A stretch of 64,000 nt of DNA from Streptomyces sp. TRM68367 (GTDB taxonomy: Bacteria > Actinomycetota > Actinomycetes > Streptomycetales > Streptomycetaceae): the NCBI RefSeq assembly GCF_014495685.1, contig NZ_JACTVI010000004.1, forward strand, positions 124,001 to 188,000, read 5' to 3'. The notes below the pieces were generated by a model. That model made no database searches. It saw only the letters and a program-made list of their open reading frames with translations, and had not been told where the DNA came from. A program made the translations under genes and the position numbers. Of this stretch, positions 53,407-64,000 are shown piece by piece (position 1 is the first letter of the stretch; the number at the start of each line of letters is the position of its first letter).

Positions 53407-53500
53407 TCTCACAGCCCTCAGCGCATCTCACAGCCCTCGGCACCTCTCACCACCCCTCAGTACCCCGCACAACCCCGCAGTACCCCGCACAACCCCTCAG
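53407..53500. repeat. Tandem C-rich repeats in the leader of the sugar-binding protein gene
   Basis: TCTCAC begins at 53407, 53426 and 53445, a 19-bp period with the shared body TCTCACAGCCCTC in the first two. Then TACCCCGCACAACCCC begins at 53461 and again at 53481, a 20-bp period. The array stops 30 bp before the GTG of the binding-protein gene. The top strand has hardly any G runs, so the transcript here would be unstructured and pyrimidine-rich. No coding frame was seen. Confidence 0.7.
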
Positions 53501-53530
53501 CACGTCGAACAGGAACAACAGGAGTGACCC

Positions 53531-54808
53531 GTGGACCTTTCCCGTAGAGGCTTCCTCCAGGCCGCCGCGCTCACCGCGGCCGCCTCCGGCCTGACCGTCG
53601 CATGCGGCGGCGGCTCAGGATCGGGCGGCACCAAGAACGGCAAGAACCTCACCCTGTGGTACTGGGGTGGCGCGCTCAGCGACAAGGTGGTCGCGGAGGC
53701 CAGGACGCACTTCAGCAGCCAGGTCAAGCTGACCGTCGCCTCCATCGGCGGCGACTTCAAGCAGAAGCTCACCACCACCCTCGCGGCGGGCAGCTCCGTG
53801 CCCGACATCACCGGCATCAAGGGCGAGGACATGGCGTCCTTCCTGCCCAACGCCGGCCGTTTCCTCGACCTGAACGACCTGGGCTTCAAGAAGATCTCGT
53901 CCCAGTACCTGGACTGGAAGACCAAGCTCGCGCAGACCGAGGACGGCAAGCAGATCGGTTTCCCGATCGACATCGGCCCCACCGCACTCTTCTACCGCGC
54001 GGACATGTTCGCCAAGGCCGGGCTGCCCACCGACCCGGCCAAGGTCGCCGCCGAGGCCAGGACCTGGGAGAACTACTTCGCGCTCGGCGCCGAGCTGAAG
54101 AAGGCGGTGCCCGGCACCCACCTGGTCAACAACATCAGCTCGGTGTTCAACATCGCGGTCGGCCAGGGCACCGAGCGGTTCATCGACAAGGACAACCACT
54201 TCATCGGCGACCAGGACCACATCCGCGCCGCGTGGAGCACCGCGCTCCGCCCCTACACCCTGGGCATCGACGCCAAGATCAACGACAACACCTGGAACGC
54301 CGCCATCGGCAAGAGCCTGAGCACCGAACTCGGCGCGGCCTGGCACGCGCTGGACATCGAGCAGGCGGCCCCGGACACCAAGGGCAAGTGGCGGGTCTGT
54401 GCGACGCCCGGCGGACCGGCCAACCAGGGCGGCTCCTACCTGGCCCTGCCGAAGCAGTGCCGGAACCCCGAAGAGGCCTTCAAGATCATCAGCTGGATTC
54501 TCAGCCCGGCCAACGACGCCCGCGGCTTCACCGACGCCGCCATCTTCCCCGCCGCTCCGGCGGCGTACTCCATGCCGGCGATGACGCAGCCCGACCCCTT
54601 CTTCGGCGGGCAGAAGGTCATCGAGGTGTTCGGCCCGGCCGCCAAGGCCATCCCCTCCAACTACGAGGCGCCCGCCGACGCCGCCGTCATGGCCCCCTAC
54701 TTCACCGAGCTGAGCAGCATCGAGGCCAAGGGCAAGAAGCCCGAGGACGCCTGGAACGACGCGGTCAGCCAGGCCAAGCAGATCGCCCGGCGACAGGGGG
54801 TGAACTGA
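53531..54808 (+). CDS. Sugar ABC transporter substrate-binding lipoprotein
   Basis: A 425-aa family-1 extracellular solute-binding protein. The N-terminus has a Tat-type signal (SRRGFLQAAALTAAASG) ending in a lipobox TVAC with the lipidated cysteine near 25. Mature-part marks include LTLWYWGGALSDKVV, FPIDIGPTALFYRADMFAKAGLP and the C-terminal SYLALPKQCRNPEEAFKIISWIL. GTG 53531 follows AGGAGTGACCC. It would capture an oligosaccharide outside the cell for the two permeases downstream. Two bases separate it from the first permease gene. Confidence 0.92.
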   Translation: MDLSRRGFLQAAALTAAASGLTVACGGGSGSGGTKNGKNLTLWYWGGALSDKVVAEARTHFSSQVKLTVASIGGDFKQKLTTTLAAGSSVPDITGIKGEDMASFLPNAGRFLDLNDLGFKKISSQYLDWKTKLAQTEDGKQIGFPIDIGPTALFYRADMFAKAGLPTDPAKVAAEARTWENYFALGAELKKAVPGTHLVNNISSVFNIAVGQGTERFIDKDNHFIGDQDHIRAAWSTALRPYTLGIDAKINDNTWNAAIGKSLSTELGAAWHALDIEQAAPDTKGKWRVCATPGGPANQGGSYLALPKQCRNPEEAFKIISWILSPANDARGFTDAAIFPAAPAAYSMPAMTQPDPFFGGQKVIEVFGPAAKAIPSNYEAPADAAVMAPYFTELSSIEAKGKKPEDAWNDAVSQAKQIARRQGVN

Positions 54809-54809
54809 G

Positions 54810-55817
54810 GTGTCGTCACCTCCGGTCACCGGTTCCGCCGGGGTGCCCCAGCACCTCGGCGGGCCGGGCCGGGCCCGCTTCCGCCCGCGGCGCACGCCGC
54901 CCGCGGGCACCTTGCGGCCCAGGCGTCGCGGGGTGCTGTCCTACTGGCGGCAGTACCTGGCGATCTCGCCCTTCTTCCTGATCTTCATCGCCTTCTCGTT
55001 CTTCCCGGTCTTCTATTCGCTGTATCTGGCCTTCCAGCGCTGGGACGGCCTGGGCACCATGCAGTTCGTGGGCCTGGAGCAGTTCCGGTTCCTGTGGTCG
55101 GACCCGGTCTTCTGGCTGTCGATCCGCAACACGCTGGTGATCTGGGTGCTGTCCACCGTTCCCACGCTGTTCGGCGCCCTGGTGCTGGCGGCGCTGCTGC
55201 ATTCGGTGCGCCGCTTCAAGGGCTTCTACCGCATCGCCCTCTACCTGCCGAACGTCACCTCGATCGTCGCCGTGTCGATCTTCTTCGGCGCGGTGTTCAG
55301 CAACAACTTCGGCCTGGTCAACGCGATCCTGGGCACGGTCGGCATCGGTCCCGTCCCGTGGCTGAGCAATCCGTGGCTGATCAAACTGGTCATCGCGCTG
55401 CTGATGACCTGGATGTGGACCGGCTACAACATGATCATCTACCTGGCCGGTCTCCAGGCCATCCCGAAGTCGATCTACGAGGCGGCCCGGATGGACGGCG
55501 CGGGGCCCGTCCGTACCTTCTTCCAGATCACCATGCCGATCATGCGGCCCATCATCCTGTTCACCGTCATCATCTCGACCATCAACGGCCTGCAGAGCTT
55601 CAGCGAACCCCAGGTCCTGTTCGCCAACAACGCCGCGAACCAGAACCTCGGCGGCCCCGGTCAGGCGGGCTTGACCACGCTGCTGTACTTCTACCAGTCG
55701 GCTTTCCTCAGCAACGACTACGGCTACGGCGCAGCCATCGTGTGGGCCTTCTTCGTGCTGATCCTGGTGCTGGTCGTCGTCAACTGGCGCATCGTGCAGC
55801 GCGGGAGGAAGTCATGA
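54810..55817 (+). CDS. Sugar ABC transporter permease, MalF-type
   Basis: A 335-aa permease. A basic, Pro/Arg-rich N-terminal arm of about 45 residues precedes six membrane helices. The cytoplasmic coupling loop has the EAA motif IYEAARMDGAGPVRTFFQITMPIMRP. GTG 54810 lies directly after the binding-protein stop. The end overlaps the second permease gene (ATGA). It forms a heterodimer with that permease. Confidence 0.92.
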   Translation: MSSPPVTGSAGVPQHLGGPGRARFRPRRTPPAGTLRPRRRGVLSYWRQYLAISPFFLIFIAFSFFPVFYSLYLAFQRWDGLGTMQFVGLEQFRFLWSDPVFWLSIRNTLVIWVLSTVPTLFGALVLAALLHSVRRFKGFYRIALYLPNVTSIVAVSIFFGAVFSNNFGLVNAILGTVGIGPVPWLSNPWLIKLVIALLMTWMWTGYNMIIYLAGLQAIPKSIYEAARMDGAGPVRTFFQITMPIMRPIILFTVIISTINGLQSFSEPQVLFANNAANQNLGGPGQAGLTTLLYFYQSAFLSNDYGYGAAIVWAFFVLILVLVVVNWRIVQRGRKS

Positions 55818-56662
55818 CCGCAGCGGTCACGAGGCGGTCCCGGCGCCCCAAGGGCCTGACCGCACACATCGTCCTCGTCCTGGCCGTCCTGATCTCGGTC
55901 TTCCCGTTCGTGTGGACGATCGTCATGGCGACGAACACCACCCAGGACATCTACAAGAGCCCGCCGAAGCTGACCTTCGGTTCCCACCTGCTGGAGAACG
56001 TCCGGCACGTGCTCGACACCATCGACTTCTTCGGCTCGATGCTGAACACGGTCGTCGTCGCGTCCGTCACCACGGTCCTGGTCCTGTTCATCGACTCCCT
56101 GGCGGCCTTCGCCTTCGCCAAGTTCGACTTTCCCGGACGCCGGGTGCTGTTCGCCACGCTGGTGGGGTTCATGATGCTGCCGCTCCAGCTGGCCGTCCTT
56201 CCGCAGTTCATCCTCATGTCCGACATAGGCTGGGTCGGCACGCTCAAGGCGCTGATCCCGCCCGCCCTCGCCAACGCCTTCGGCATCTTCTGGCTGCGCC
56301 AGTACGTGGAGAACGGCGTGCCGGACGAACTCCTCGACGCCGCGCGCATCGACGGCGCCGGGTTCTTCCGCCAGTACCGGAACGTCGTGCTGCCGATGAT
56401 CAAGCCCGCGCTGTCGTTCCTCGCCATCTACGCCTTCGTCGGTGCCTGGAACGACTACATCTGGCCGCTCGTCGTGCTCACCGACCCCAGCCACGTCACT
56501 CTCCAGGTGCAGCTCGCCCAGCTCCATGTCGGCCACACCACCGACTACAGCATGGTCATGGCCGGCGTGCTCATGGCGTCCATCCCGCTGATCGTGGTCT
56601 TCACCATCTTCGCCCGCGGTTTCATCGCGGGCGCCACCGAGGGAGCAGTGCAGGGCAGCTGA
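55814..56662 (+). CDS. Sugar ABC transporter permease, MalG-type
   Basis: A 282-aa permease with six membrane helices and the EAA motif LLDAARIDGAGFFRQYRNVVLPMIKPALS. ATG 55814 overlaps the stop of the first permease. No ABC ATPase is encoded here. In Streptomyces such importers usually share the general ATPase MsiK encoded elsewhere (established for several sugar systems). Confidence 0.93.
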   Translation: MTAAVTRRSRRPKGLTAHIVLVLAVLISVFPFVWTIVMATNTTQDIYKSPPKLTFGSHLLENVRHVLDTIDFFGSMLNTVVVASVTTVLVLFIDSLAAFAFAKFDFPGRRVLFATLVGFMMLPLQLAVLPQFILMSDIGWVGTLKALIPPALANAFGIFWLRQYVENGVPDELLDAARIDGAGFFRQYRNVVLPMIKPALSFLAIYAFVGAWNDYIWPLVVLTDPSHVTLQVQLAQLHVGHTTDYSMVMAGVLMASIPLIVVFTIFARGFIAGATEGAVQGS

Positions 56663-56801
56663 CCCGAAGAGACGCGCCCCGAAAGGGCGCGGGGACCTGC
56701 ACGACCAGCCACAGCGGGCCCGCAGCCAAGAACCGGCGGTCGGTCCCGAGCTCTTGGTACTGGGCCGGTGCAGCAGGCACGAGCAACGAGAGAGGCAACC
56801 A

Positions 56802-57320
56802 GTGGCGGACATCGACACCGAGAGCACCGCGCACGGCAAGGTGCTCGTGGTCGGCATGGACGGCCTGCGCTTCGACCTGCTCACCCGCGAGCCATCCACC
56901 GCACCCGTGCTGCACGGCCTGATGGCCGCGGGCGCCCACGGCACCAGCCTGCTGCCCTACGGCGAGGCGGACGGCCAGGCCGAGGACGGGCCGTCGACCA
57001 GCGTGGCCTACACCGACTCCGGGCCCGGCTGGTCGAGCGTGCTGACCGGGGTGTGGCCCGACCGTCACGGGGTGACCGGCACGTCACCTGGACACCGGCG
57101 GCCACGGCGGCGACACCCGTGTCGAGCGGGAGGTCTTCGTCATCCTCGCCGAGCCCGGCAGGCCTGACGGCACCCGGCTCGACACGCCCCGCCTCATCGA
57201 CATCGCCCCCACCGTCCTGGACCGCCTCGGCATCCCCGTCGACCCCGGCTGGGGCCTGCAGGGCCGCGCCCTGGGGCACAGCTCAACGTCCCCCACGTCA
57301 CCACCGACTCCGGAACGGTC

Positions 57321-57324
<4 letters not shown>
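56802..57324 (+). pseudogene. Alkaline-phosphatase-superfamily phosphodiesterase, internally deleted
   Basis: GTG 56802, with GAGAGAGG upstream, starts a chain with VLVVGMDGLRFDLL, the first metal-binding strand of type I phosphodiesterases. It continues to SGPGWSSVLTGVWPDRHGVTG, where the catalytic Ser/Thr region lies. Right there the frame changes and reads DTGGHGGDTRVEREVFVILAEPG and PRLIDIAPTVLDRLGIPVDPGWGLQGRAL, the C-terminal metal site and end of the same family. Some 200 residues between are missing. The end overlaps the GH2 start as ATGA, so the intact gene was once coupled to it. Confidence 0.8.
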
Positions 57325-60269
<2,945 letters not shown>

Positions 60270-60310
60270 CACCCCCGCCGGCGCCCCTGCTGCCCCCGCT
60301 GACATCCCCC

Positions 60311-60731
60311 GCCTGGCAGCGCCAGCGCCACGACCTGCGCTCCCAGCTCACCTGGAGCGGCTTCGGCCCGCTGTTCAGCGGCCTGTGGATCGCGCCGGGC
60401 GAGGTGGACGTGTCGGCGCTGGTGGCCGAGCTGGGCCTCCCCGCGTAGCTGTCCGACCTGGCCGCGCGCTACGAGACGTTCGTACGGCCGCTGGCAGCCG
60501 TGGGAGCGGCGGCAGCCGGACAGCGACGAGGCTCTCGTCCTGCGGCTGCGGCTCCAGGCCGAGTGGCTCCAGATCATCCGGCGCGATCCGCGGCTGCCGG
60601 TCAAGCACCTCCCCGACGACTGGCCGGCCGAGCAGGCCGAGAAGACGTTCCGGGCGGTGTACGACCGGCTCGCGCCGCCTGCCCAGAACGCCTCGGAACG
60701 TCTGCTCGACCTCGTGCCCGTACGCGGCTGA
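60311..60731 (+). pseudogene. PaaX-family regulator relic
   Basis: Reads AWQRQRHDLRSQLTWSGFGPLFSGLWIAPGEVDVSALVAELGL, then an in-frame stop (TAG at 60446-60448), LSDLAARYETFVR and, after a frame change near 60490, DSDEALVLRLRLQAEWLQIIRRDPRLPVKHLPDDWPAEQAEKTFRAVYDRLAP with a final stop at 60729-60731. These are the middle and C-terminal parts of PaaX regulators of phenylacetate catabolism. The N-terminal winged helix is missing. It lies 40 bp after the GH2 gene and converges on the MaoC gene. Confidence 0.75.
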
Positions 60732-60737
60732 GCGCTG

Positions 60738-61193
60738 TCAGGCGTAGAAGCGGGACAGGCTCTGCAGGACGGCGGCCGGCTTGGCGCCGCCCTCGATCTC
60801 GATCGTGCCGTCGACGGTGATCTGCACGCCGCCCGGCACATCCTCCACGTCCGCCAGCCTCCCGGCCAGCCTGATGCGGGAGCCGACCTTCACCGGCGAG
60901 GGGAACCGCACCTTGTTCAGGCCGTAGTTGACCTTGGTGGTGACGCCCTGGACGTCCAGCAGCTCGGTGAACAGCGGGATGAAGAGGGACAGCGTGAGAT
61001 AGCCGTGTGCGATCGGGGCGCCGAACGGCCCTTCCTTGGCGCGCTCGGGGTCCACGTGGATCCACTGGTGGTCTCCGGTCGCGTCGGCGAAGGTGTCGAT
61101 GCGCTCCTGGGTGACCTCGATCCACTCGCTCGTGCCGAGGTCGCTCCCGGCGAGCTTCTTGAGTTCGTCGAGGCCGTTGACGGTGATGCTCAT
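60738..61193 (-). CDS. MaoC-family (R)-enoyl-CoA hydratase
   Basis: A 151-aa single hot-dog-fold hydratase. The hydratase motif is FADATGDHQWIHVD (35-48) with the catalytic Asp/His, then PIAHGYLTLSL. It adds water to a trans-enoyl-CoA to give an (R)-3-hydroxyacyl-CoA. It ends the leftward operon after the acyl-CoA synthetase gene, 10 bp away, so it probably acts on acyl-CoAs made by that enzyme. A PaaX relic converges on it. Confidence 0.92.
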   Translation of the reverse strand: MSITVNGLDELKKLAGSDLGTSEWIEVTQERIDTFADATGDHQWIHVDPERAKEGPFGAPIAHGYLTLSLFIPLFTELLDVQGVTTKVNYGLNKVRFPSPVKVGSRIRLAGRLADVEDVPGGVQITVDGTIEIEGGAKPAAVLQSLSRFYA

Positions 61194-61203
61194 GCAGATG
61201 TCC

Positions 61204-62712
61204 TTAGCTGGAGGGAGTGCCGTACCGGGAGCGGACCCGGGACTTCAGGAGCTTTCCGGAGGCGGTGCGCGGCAGTTCGTCCGCGACCACCACCGACTTG
61301 GGGATCTTGTACTTGGCGAGGTGTCCGGCCAGCGAGGCGAGCACCTCCCGGCAGTCGAGCTTCGCGCCCTCGCGGGGCACGACGACCGCGCGCGGCACCT
61401 CGCCCCACCGCTCGTCGGGCACGCCGATGACCGCGCACTCGACGATGTCCGGGTGGGCGAGGAGCTGGTCCTCGATCTCGGCGGGGTAGATGTTCTCGCC
61501 GCCGGAGATGATCATGTCCTTGATGCGGTCGACGATGTACACGTACCCGTCCTCGTCGACGCGGGCCGCGTCCCCGCTGCGGAACCAGCCGTCCGCGAAG
61601 GAGGCGGCCGTCTCCTCGGGCAGCCCCCAGTAGCCGGGCATGACGTGCGGCCCGCGCACCACGACCTCGCCGGTCTCACCGACGTCGACCGGTGCGAGGT
61701 CCGGCCGTACGACCCGTACGTCGCTGAAGAAGTGCGGTACGCCCGCCGAACCCGCCTTGTGCACGGCGTGCTCGGCGTCCAGGAACAGGGTGCCGGGCGC
61801 GGCCTCGGTCATGCCGTAGCCCTGCAGGAAGGTCAGGCCGCGTTCCTGGTAGGCGGCGATCAGCGGGGTCGGCACCGGGGAGCCGCCGCAGGTCAGGATG
61901 CGCAGGGACGACAGGTCCGCGTCCGGCCAGCGCGGATGCCGGGCGATCTGGTCGAACATCGTCGGCACCCCGAACATGAAGGTGATCCGGTGCCGTTCGA
62001 TCAGGTCGAAGGTGGCGTCCGGGTCGAAGGCCTCGACCAGGAGGCAGGTGCCGCCCTTGAGCAGCACGGGCAGGGTGAGCATGTTCAGGCCGGCGGTGTG
62101 GAACAACGGCGCGGAGACCAGGGCGCGTTCGTCGGCGATCAGGTCGTGGTCGATCAGGACGTTGATCGCGTTCCAGGTGAGGTTGCCGTGGGTGAGCATC
62201 GCGCCCTTGGGGCGGCCGGTGGTCCCCGAGGTGTACATGATGATGCAGGTGTCGTCAGCGGTGACCGGCGCGTCGATCGGCTCCTCGGCGGCGTCGCCGA
62301 GCGCCGCCTCGTATTCGGCGCCCACTTCGATGTAGGTCCGGACGTCCGTGTCGCCCGGCAGTCCCGCGACGAGTCCGGCGTGCGAGGGACCGTAGACGAG
62401 TGCCTTGGCACCGGAGTCGGCGAGCTGGTAGGCGATCTCGGACCCGGCGAGGCGGATGTTGAGCGGCACGAAGACCGCGCCGAGCGTGCCCGCCGCGAAC
62501 AGCGTCTCCAGGTAGGAGGGGTGGTTGGGCCCGAGGTAGGCGATCCGGTCGCCGCGCCGCACGCCCCGGGCGCGCAGGGCGTGGGCGAGGCCTGTCGTGC
62601 GGTCGTACAGCCGCGCGTACGTGTACGTGGTGTCGCCGTGGATCAGGGCGGTGCGGTGCGGGGTCTTGCGGGCCCGGCGTGCGGGCCACGACCCCAGTCC
62701 CTCATTGCGCAT
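61204..62712 (-). CDS. Acyl-CoA synthetase (FadD/AMP-binding)
   Basis: A 502-aa ANL-superfamily ligase. The P-loop is IIMYTSGTTGRPKGAML near 155-171; GYGMTEAAPGTLFL is the A5 motif; SGDAARVDEDGYVYIVDRIKDMIISGGENIYPAEIED carries the A7-A8 hinge; and the adenylation lysine is in LPRTASGKLLKSRVR. It activates a carboxylic acid as CoA thioester. The chain-length preference is unknown. The gene lies 12 bp after the amidohydrolase gene and AAGGGG precedes its ATG. Confidence 0.93.
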   Translation of the reverse strand: MRNEGLGSWPARRARKTPHRTALIHGDTTYTYARLYDRTTGLAHALRARGVRRGDRIAYLGPNHPSYLETLFAAGTLGAVFVPLNIRLAGSEIAYQLADSGAKALVYGPSHAGLVAGLPGDTDVRTYIEVGAEYEAALGDAAEEPIDAPVTADDTCIIMYTSGTTGRPKGAMLTHGNLTWNAINVLIDHDLIADERALVSAPLFHTAGLNMLTLPVLLKGGTCLLVEAFDPDATFDLIERHRITFMFGVPTMFDQIARHPRWPDADLSSLRILTCGGSPVPTPLIAAYQERGLTFLQGYGMTEAAPGTLFLDAEHAVHKAGSAGVPHFFSDVRVVRPDLAPVDVGETGEVVVRGPHVMPGYWGLPEETAASFADGWFRSGDAARVDEDGYVYIVDRIKDMIISGGENIYPAEIEDQLLAHPDIVECAVIGVPDERWGEVPRAVVVPREGAKLDCREVLASLAGHLAKYKIPKSVVVADELPRTASGKLLKSRVRSRYGTPSS

Positions 62713-62724
62713 CTTCGCGCCCCT

Positions 62725-63615
62725 TTACGGTCTCGTCAGCCCAAGCAGGCGGGCGGCGTTCTCCTTGAGGATCTTCGGCTTGACCTCGTCCTTGATCGTC
62801 AGCTTCTCGAAGTCGGCGAGCCAGCGGTCGGGGGTGAGGACGGGGAAGTCGGAGCCGAAGAGGACCTTGTCCTTCAGCAGCGTGTTCGCGTACTGCACGA
62901 GCTGCGGCGGGAAGTACTTCGGCGACCAGCCGGACAGGTCGATGTGCACGCCCGGCTTGTGCGTGGCGACGGCGAGCGCCTCGTCCTGCCAGGGGAAGGA
63001 CGGGTGCGCCAGGATGATCTTCAGGTGCGGGAAGTCCGCGGCGACGTCGTCCACGTGGAGGGGGTTGGAGTACTTGAGCCTGATCCCGCCCCCGCCGGGC
63101 ACGCCGGCGCCGATGCCGGTCTGCCCGGTGTGGAACAGGGCGATGGTGCCGGTCTCCTCGATCACCTCGTACAGGTCGTACGCCACCGCGCGGTCGTTGG
63201 GGAAGAAGCTCTGGATGCTGGGGTGGAACTTGAAGCCCTTCACCCCGTACTCCTCGACCAGCCGCCGGGCCTGCCGCACCCCCGCCCTGCCCCGGAAGGG
63301 GTCGATGGAGGCGAAGGGGATCAGCACGTCCGGGTTGGCGGCGGCCGCCTCGGCGACCTCCTCGTTGGGGACGGGCTCGGTGCCGGTGGCGGACTCGGCG
63401 TCGACCGTGAAGATCACGGCGGCCATCTTCCGTTCGCGGTAGTACGCGGCGGTCTCCTCCAGGGTCGGCTTGCGCTTGCCCTCGACCTTGAAATACGCGG
63501 AGGAGGCGTCGTGCAGGTCGTCGTCCAGGGAGGAGTGACCCTTGGAGGACACCTCCGCGTGGGTGTGGACGTCGATCGCTACGAGGTCCTCGACGTTCAT
63601 GGCGGGGTCCATCAT
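62725..63615 (-). CDS. Amidohydrolase-2 family (ACMSD-like) protein
   Basis: A 296-aa TIM-barrel protein. The N-terminal metal ligands are His17 and His19 in AIDVHTHAEVSS. Further ligands lie in GFKFHPSIQSFFPND (His), FHTGQTG and HPSFPW, and an Asp in FGSDFPV. The family includes decarboxylases and hydrolases of aromatic and CoA-linked acids. Its ATG overlaps the stop of the SDR gene. With an acyl-CoA synthetase and hydratase it may belong to a ring-cleavage or lactone pathway (inference). Confidence 0.88.
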   Translation of the reverse strand: MMDPAMNVEDLVAIDVHTHAEVSSKGHSSLDDDLHDASSAYFKVEGKRKPTLEETAAYYRERKMAAVIFTVDAESATGTEPVPNEEVAEAAAANPDVLIPFASIDPFRGRAGVRQARRLVEEYGVKGFKFHPSIQSFFPNDRAVAYDLYEVIEETGTIALFHTGQTGIGAGVPGGGGIRLKYSNPLHVDDVAADFPHLKIILAHPSFPWQDEALAVATHKPGVHIDLSGWSPKYFPPQLVQYANTLLKDKVLFGSDFPVLTPDRWLADFEKLTIKDEVKPKILKENAARLLGLTRP

Positions 63616-64000
63616 GCCTCCGGGAACTTCGGCGCCGGGACGCCGACCGTCTGGAGTTCCGCGCCGACCGAGGTGGGGAAGGCGGCGGCCAGGGCGCCGG
63701 GGGTCCAGCCGCCGTCGGCGTACGCCGCCCTGATCTCCTGCGGATGCGACCAGAGTGCCACCTTGTCGCCGCCGATGCCGACGGCCTGGCCAGTGATGCC
63801 GCGCGCGGCCTTCGAGGCAAGGAAGGGGACGAGCGCGGCGCAGTCCTCGGGGGTGCCGAAGCCCTCGCCCTTGCGCAGGAAGTCCGGCAGCGGCTCGCCC
63901 TGCTTCATCGCCTCGATGTACGGGGCGAAGGCGGGGATCGTCTCGGTCATCGCGGTCGCGGCGACCGGCACGATCGCGTTGACGGTGATGTTCGCGCGGG
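63612..64000 (-). CDS. Short-chain dehydrogenase/reductase, start outside window
   Basis: Only the C-terminal 129 codons lie in the window. The frame enters from the right edge as NITVNAIVPVAATAMTETIPAFA, the segment after the SDR active-site helix. It then has CAALVPFLASKAARGITGQAVGIGGDKVALWSHP, the usual end of SDRs such as hydroxyacyl-CoA or steroid dehydrogenases. A longer than usual tail (QEIRAAYADGGWTPGALAAAFP) follows, as in multifunctional-enzyme-like SDRs. The TGA overlaps the amidohydrolase start. Confidence 0.85.
   Translation of the reverse strand, partial: RANITVNAIVPVAATAMTETIPAFAPYIEAMKQGEPLPDFLRKGEGFGTPEDCAALVPFLASKAARGITGQAVGIGGDKVALWSHPQEIRAAYADGGWTPGALAAAFPTSVGAELQTVGVPAPKFPEA

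Overview
The window is high-GC actinobacterial DNA, almost certainly from a Streptomyces chromosome. The signs are third-position G/C bias in every gene, GTG/TTG starts, many 4-base ATGA/GTGA gene overlaps, a WhiB-family protein, a DUF2510 membrane protein, a pcaV-pcaIJFHGBL cluster in the order known from Streptomyces, and binding-protein sugar transport without its own ATPase. No rRNA, tRNA, CRISPR array or intact insertion sequence was seen. Function calls come from reading motifs and family resemblance; no database search was run.

Layout. 1-7 kb: the end of an ABC-F ATPase fused to a decayed UvrA-like gene, dimethylargininase, an acyl-ACP desaturase behind three tandem operators, a WhiB protein, a VOC relic, an orphan LacI regulator with a perfect operator, and a TnpB relic. 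7-12 kb: a divergent NHEJ-type polymerase/ligase pair, a zinc alcohol dehydrogenase and a DUF3048 lipoprotein. 11.6-18.7 kb: the beta-ketoadipate (protocatechuate) operon with its PcaV repressor. 18.8-28.7 kb: an SDR, a LAL-like ATPase without DNA-binding domain, a DUF2510 repeat protein, a TetR regulator facing a five-copy operator array and a scrambled PAP2 gene, a DMT transporter and a Tat-exported phospholipase C. 28.8-32.5 kb: an MFS transporter and a vanillate-demethylase-type VanA / small protein / VanB operon. Its product, protocatechuate, would feed the pca operon. 32.5-33.3 kb: a mosaic of three gene relics.

33.3-38.7 kb is a tightly overlapped hydroxyproline-catabolism operon: two FAD subunits with an iron-sulfur subunit between them, a DapA-type deaminase, an epimerase and a GntR regulator. 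38.8-45.6 kb holds an HTH-less MmyB-domain protein opposite an XRE regulator, a frameshifted ImmA/IrrE gene, a PPTase with a metallophosphoesterase, and a convergent ATP-grasp/sulfotransferase pair. 45.7-60.7 kb is a glycan-use divergon: DeoR, GH4, GH38 and GH29 leftward; PfkB kinase, sugar-binding lipoprotein, two permeases, a phosphatase relic, GH2 and a PaaX relic rightward. The right end carries a MaoC / acyl-CoA synthetase / amidohydrolase / SDR operon running off the edge.

Two themes stand out. First, decay: about eleven broken genes lie among healthy catabolic operons, several with large internal deletions or an inversion and not only single frameshifts. Second, dense operator architecture: tandem palindromes at fixed 15- or 16-bp pitch occur in front of the desaturase and between tetR and the PAP2 relic, and two adjacent palindromes lie at the hydroxyproline operon start.
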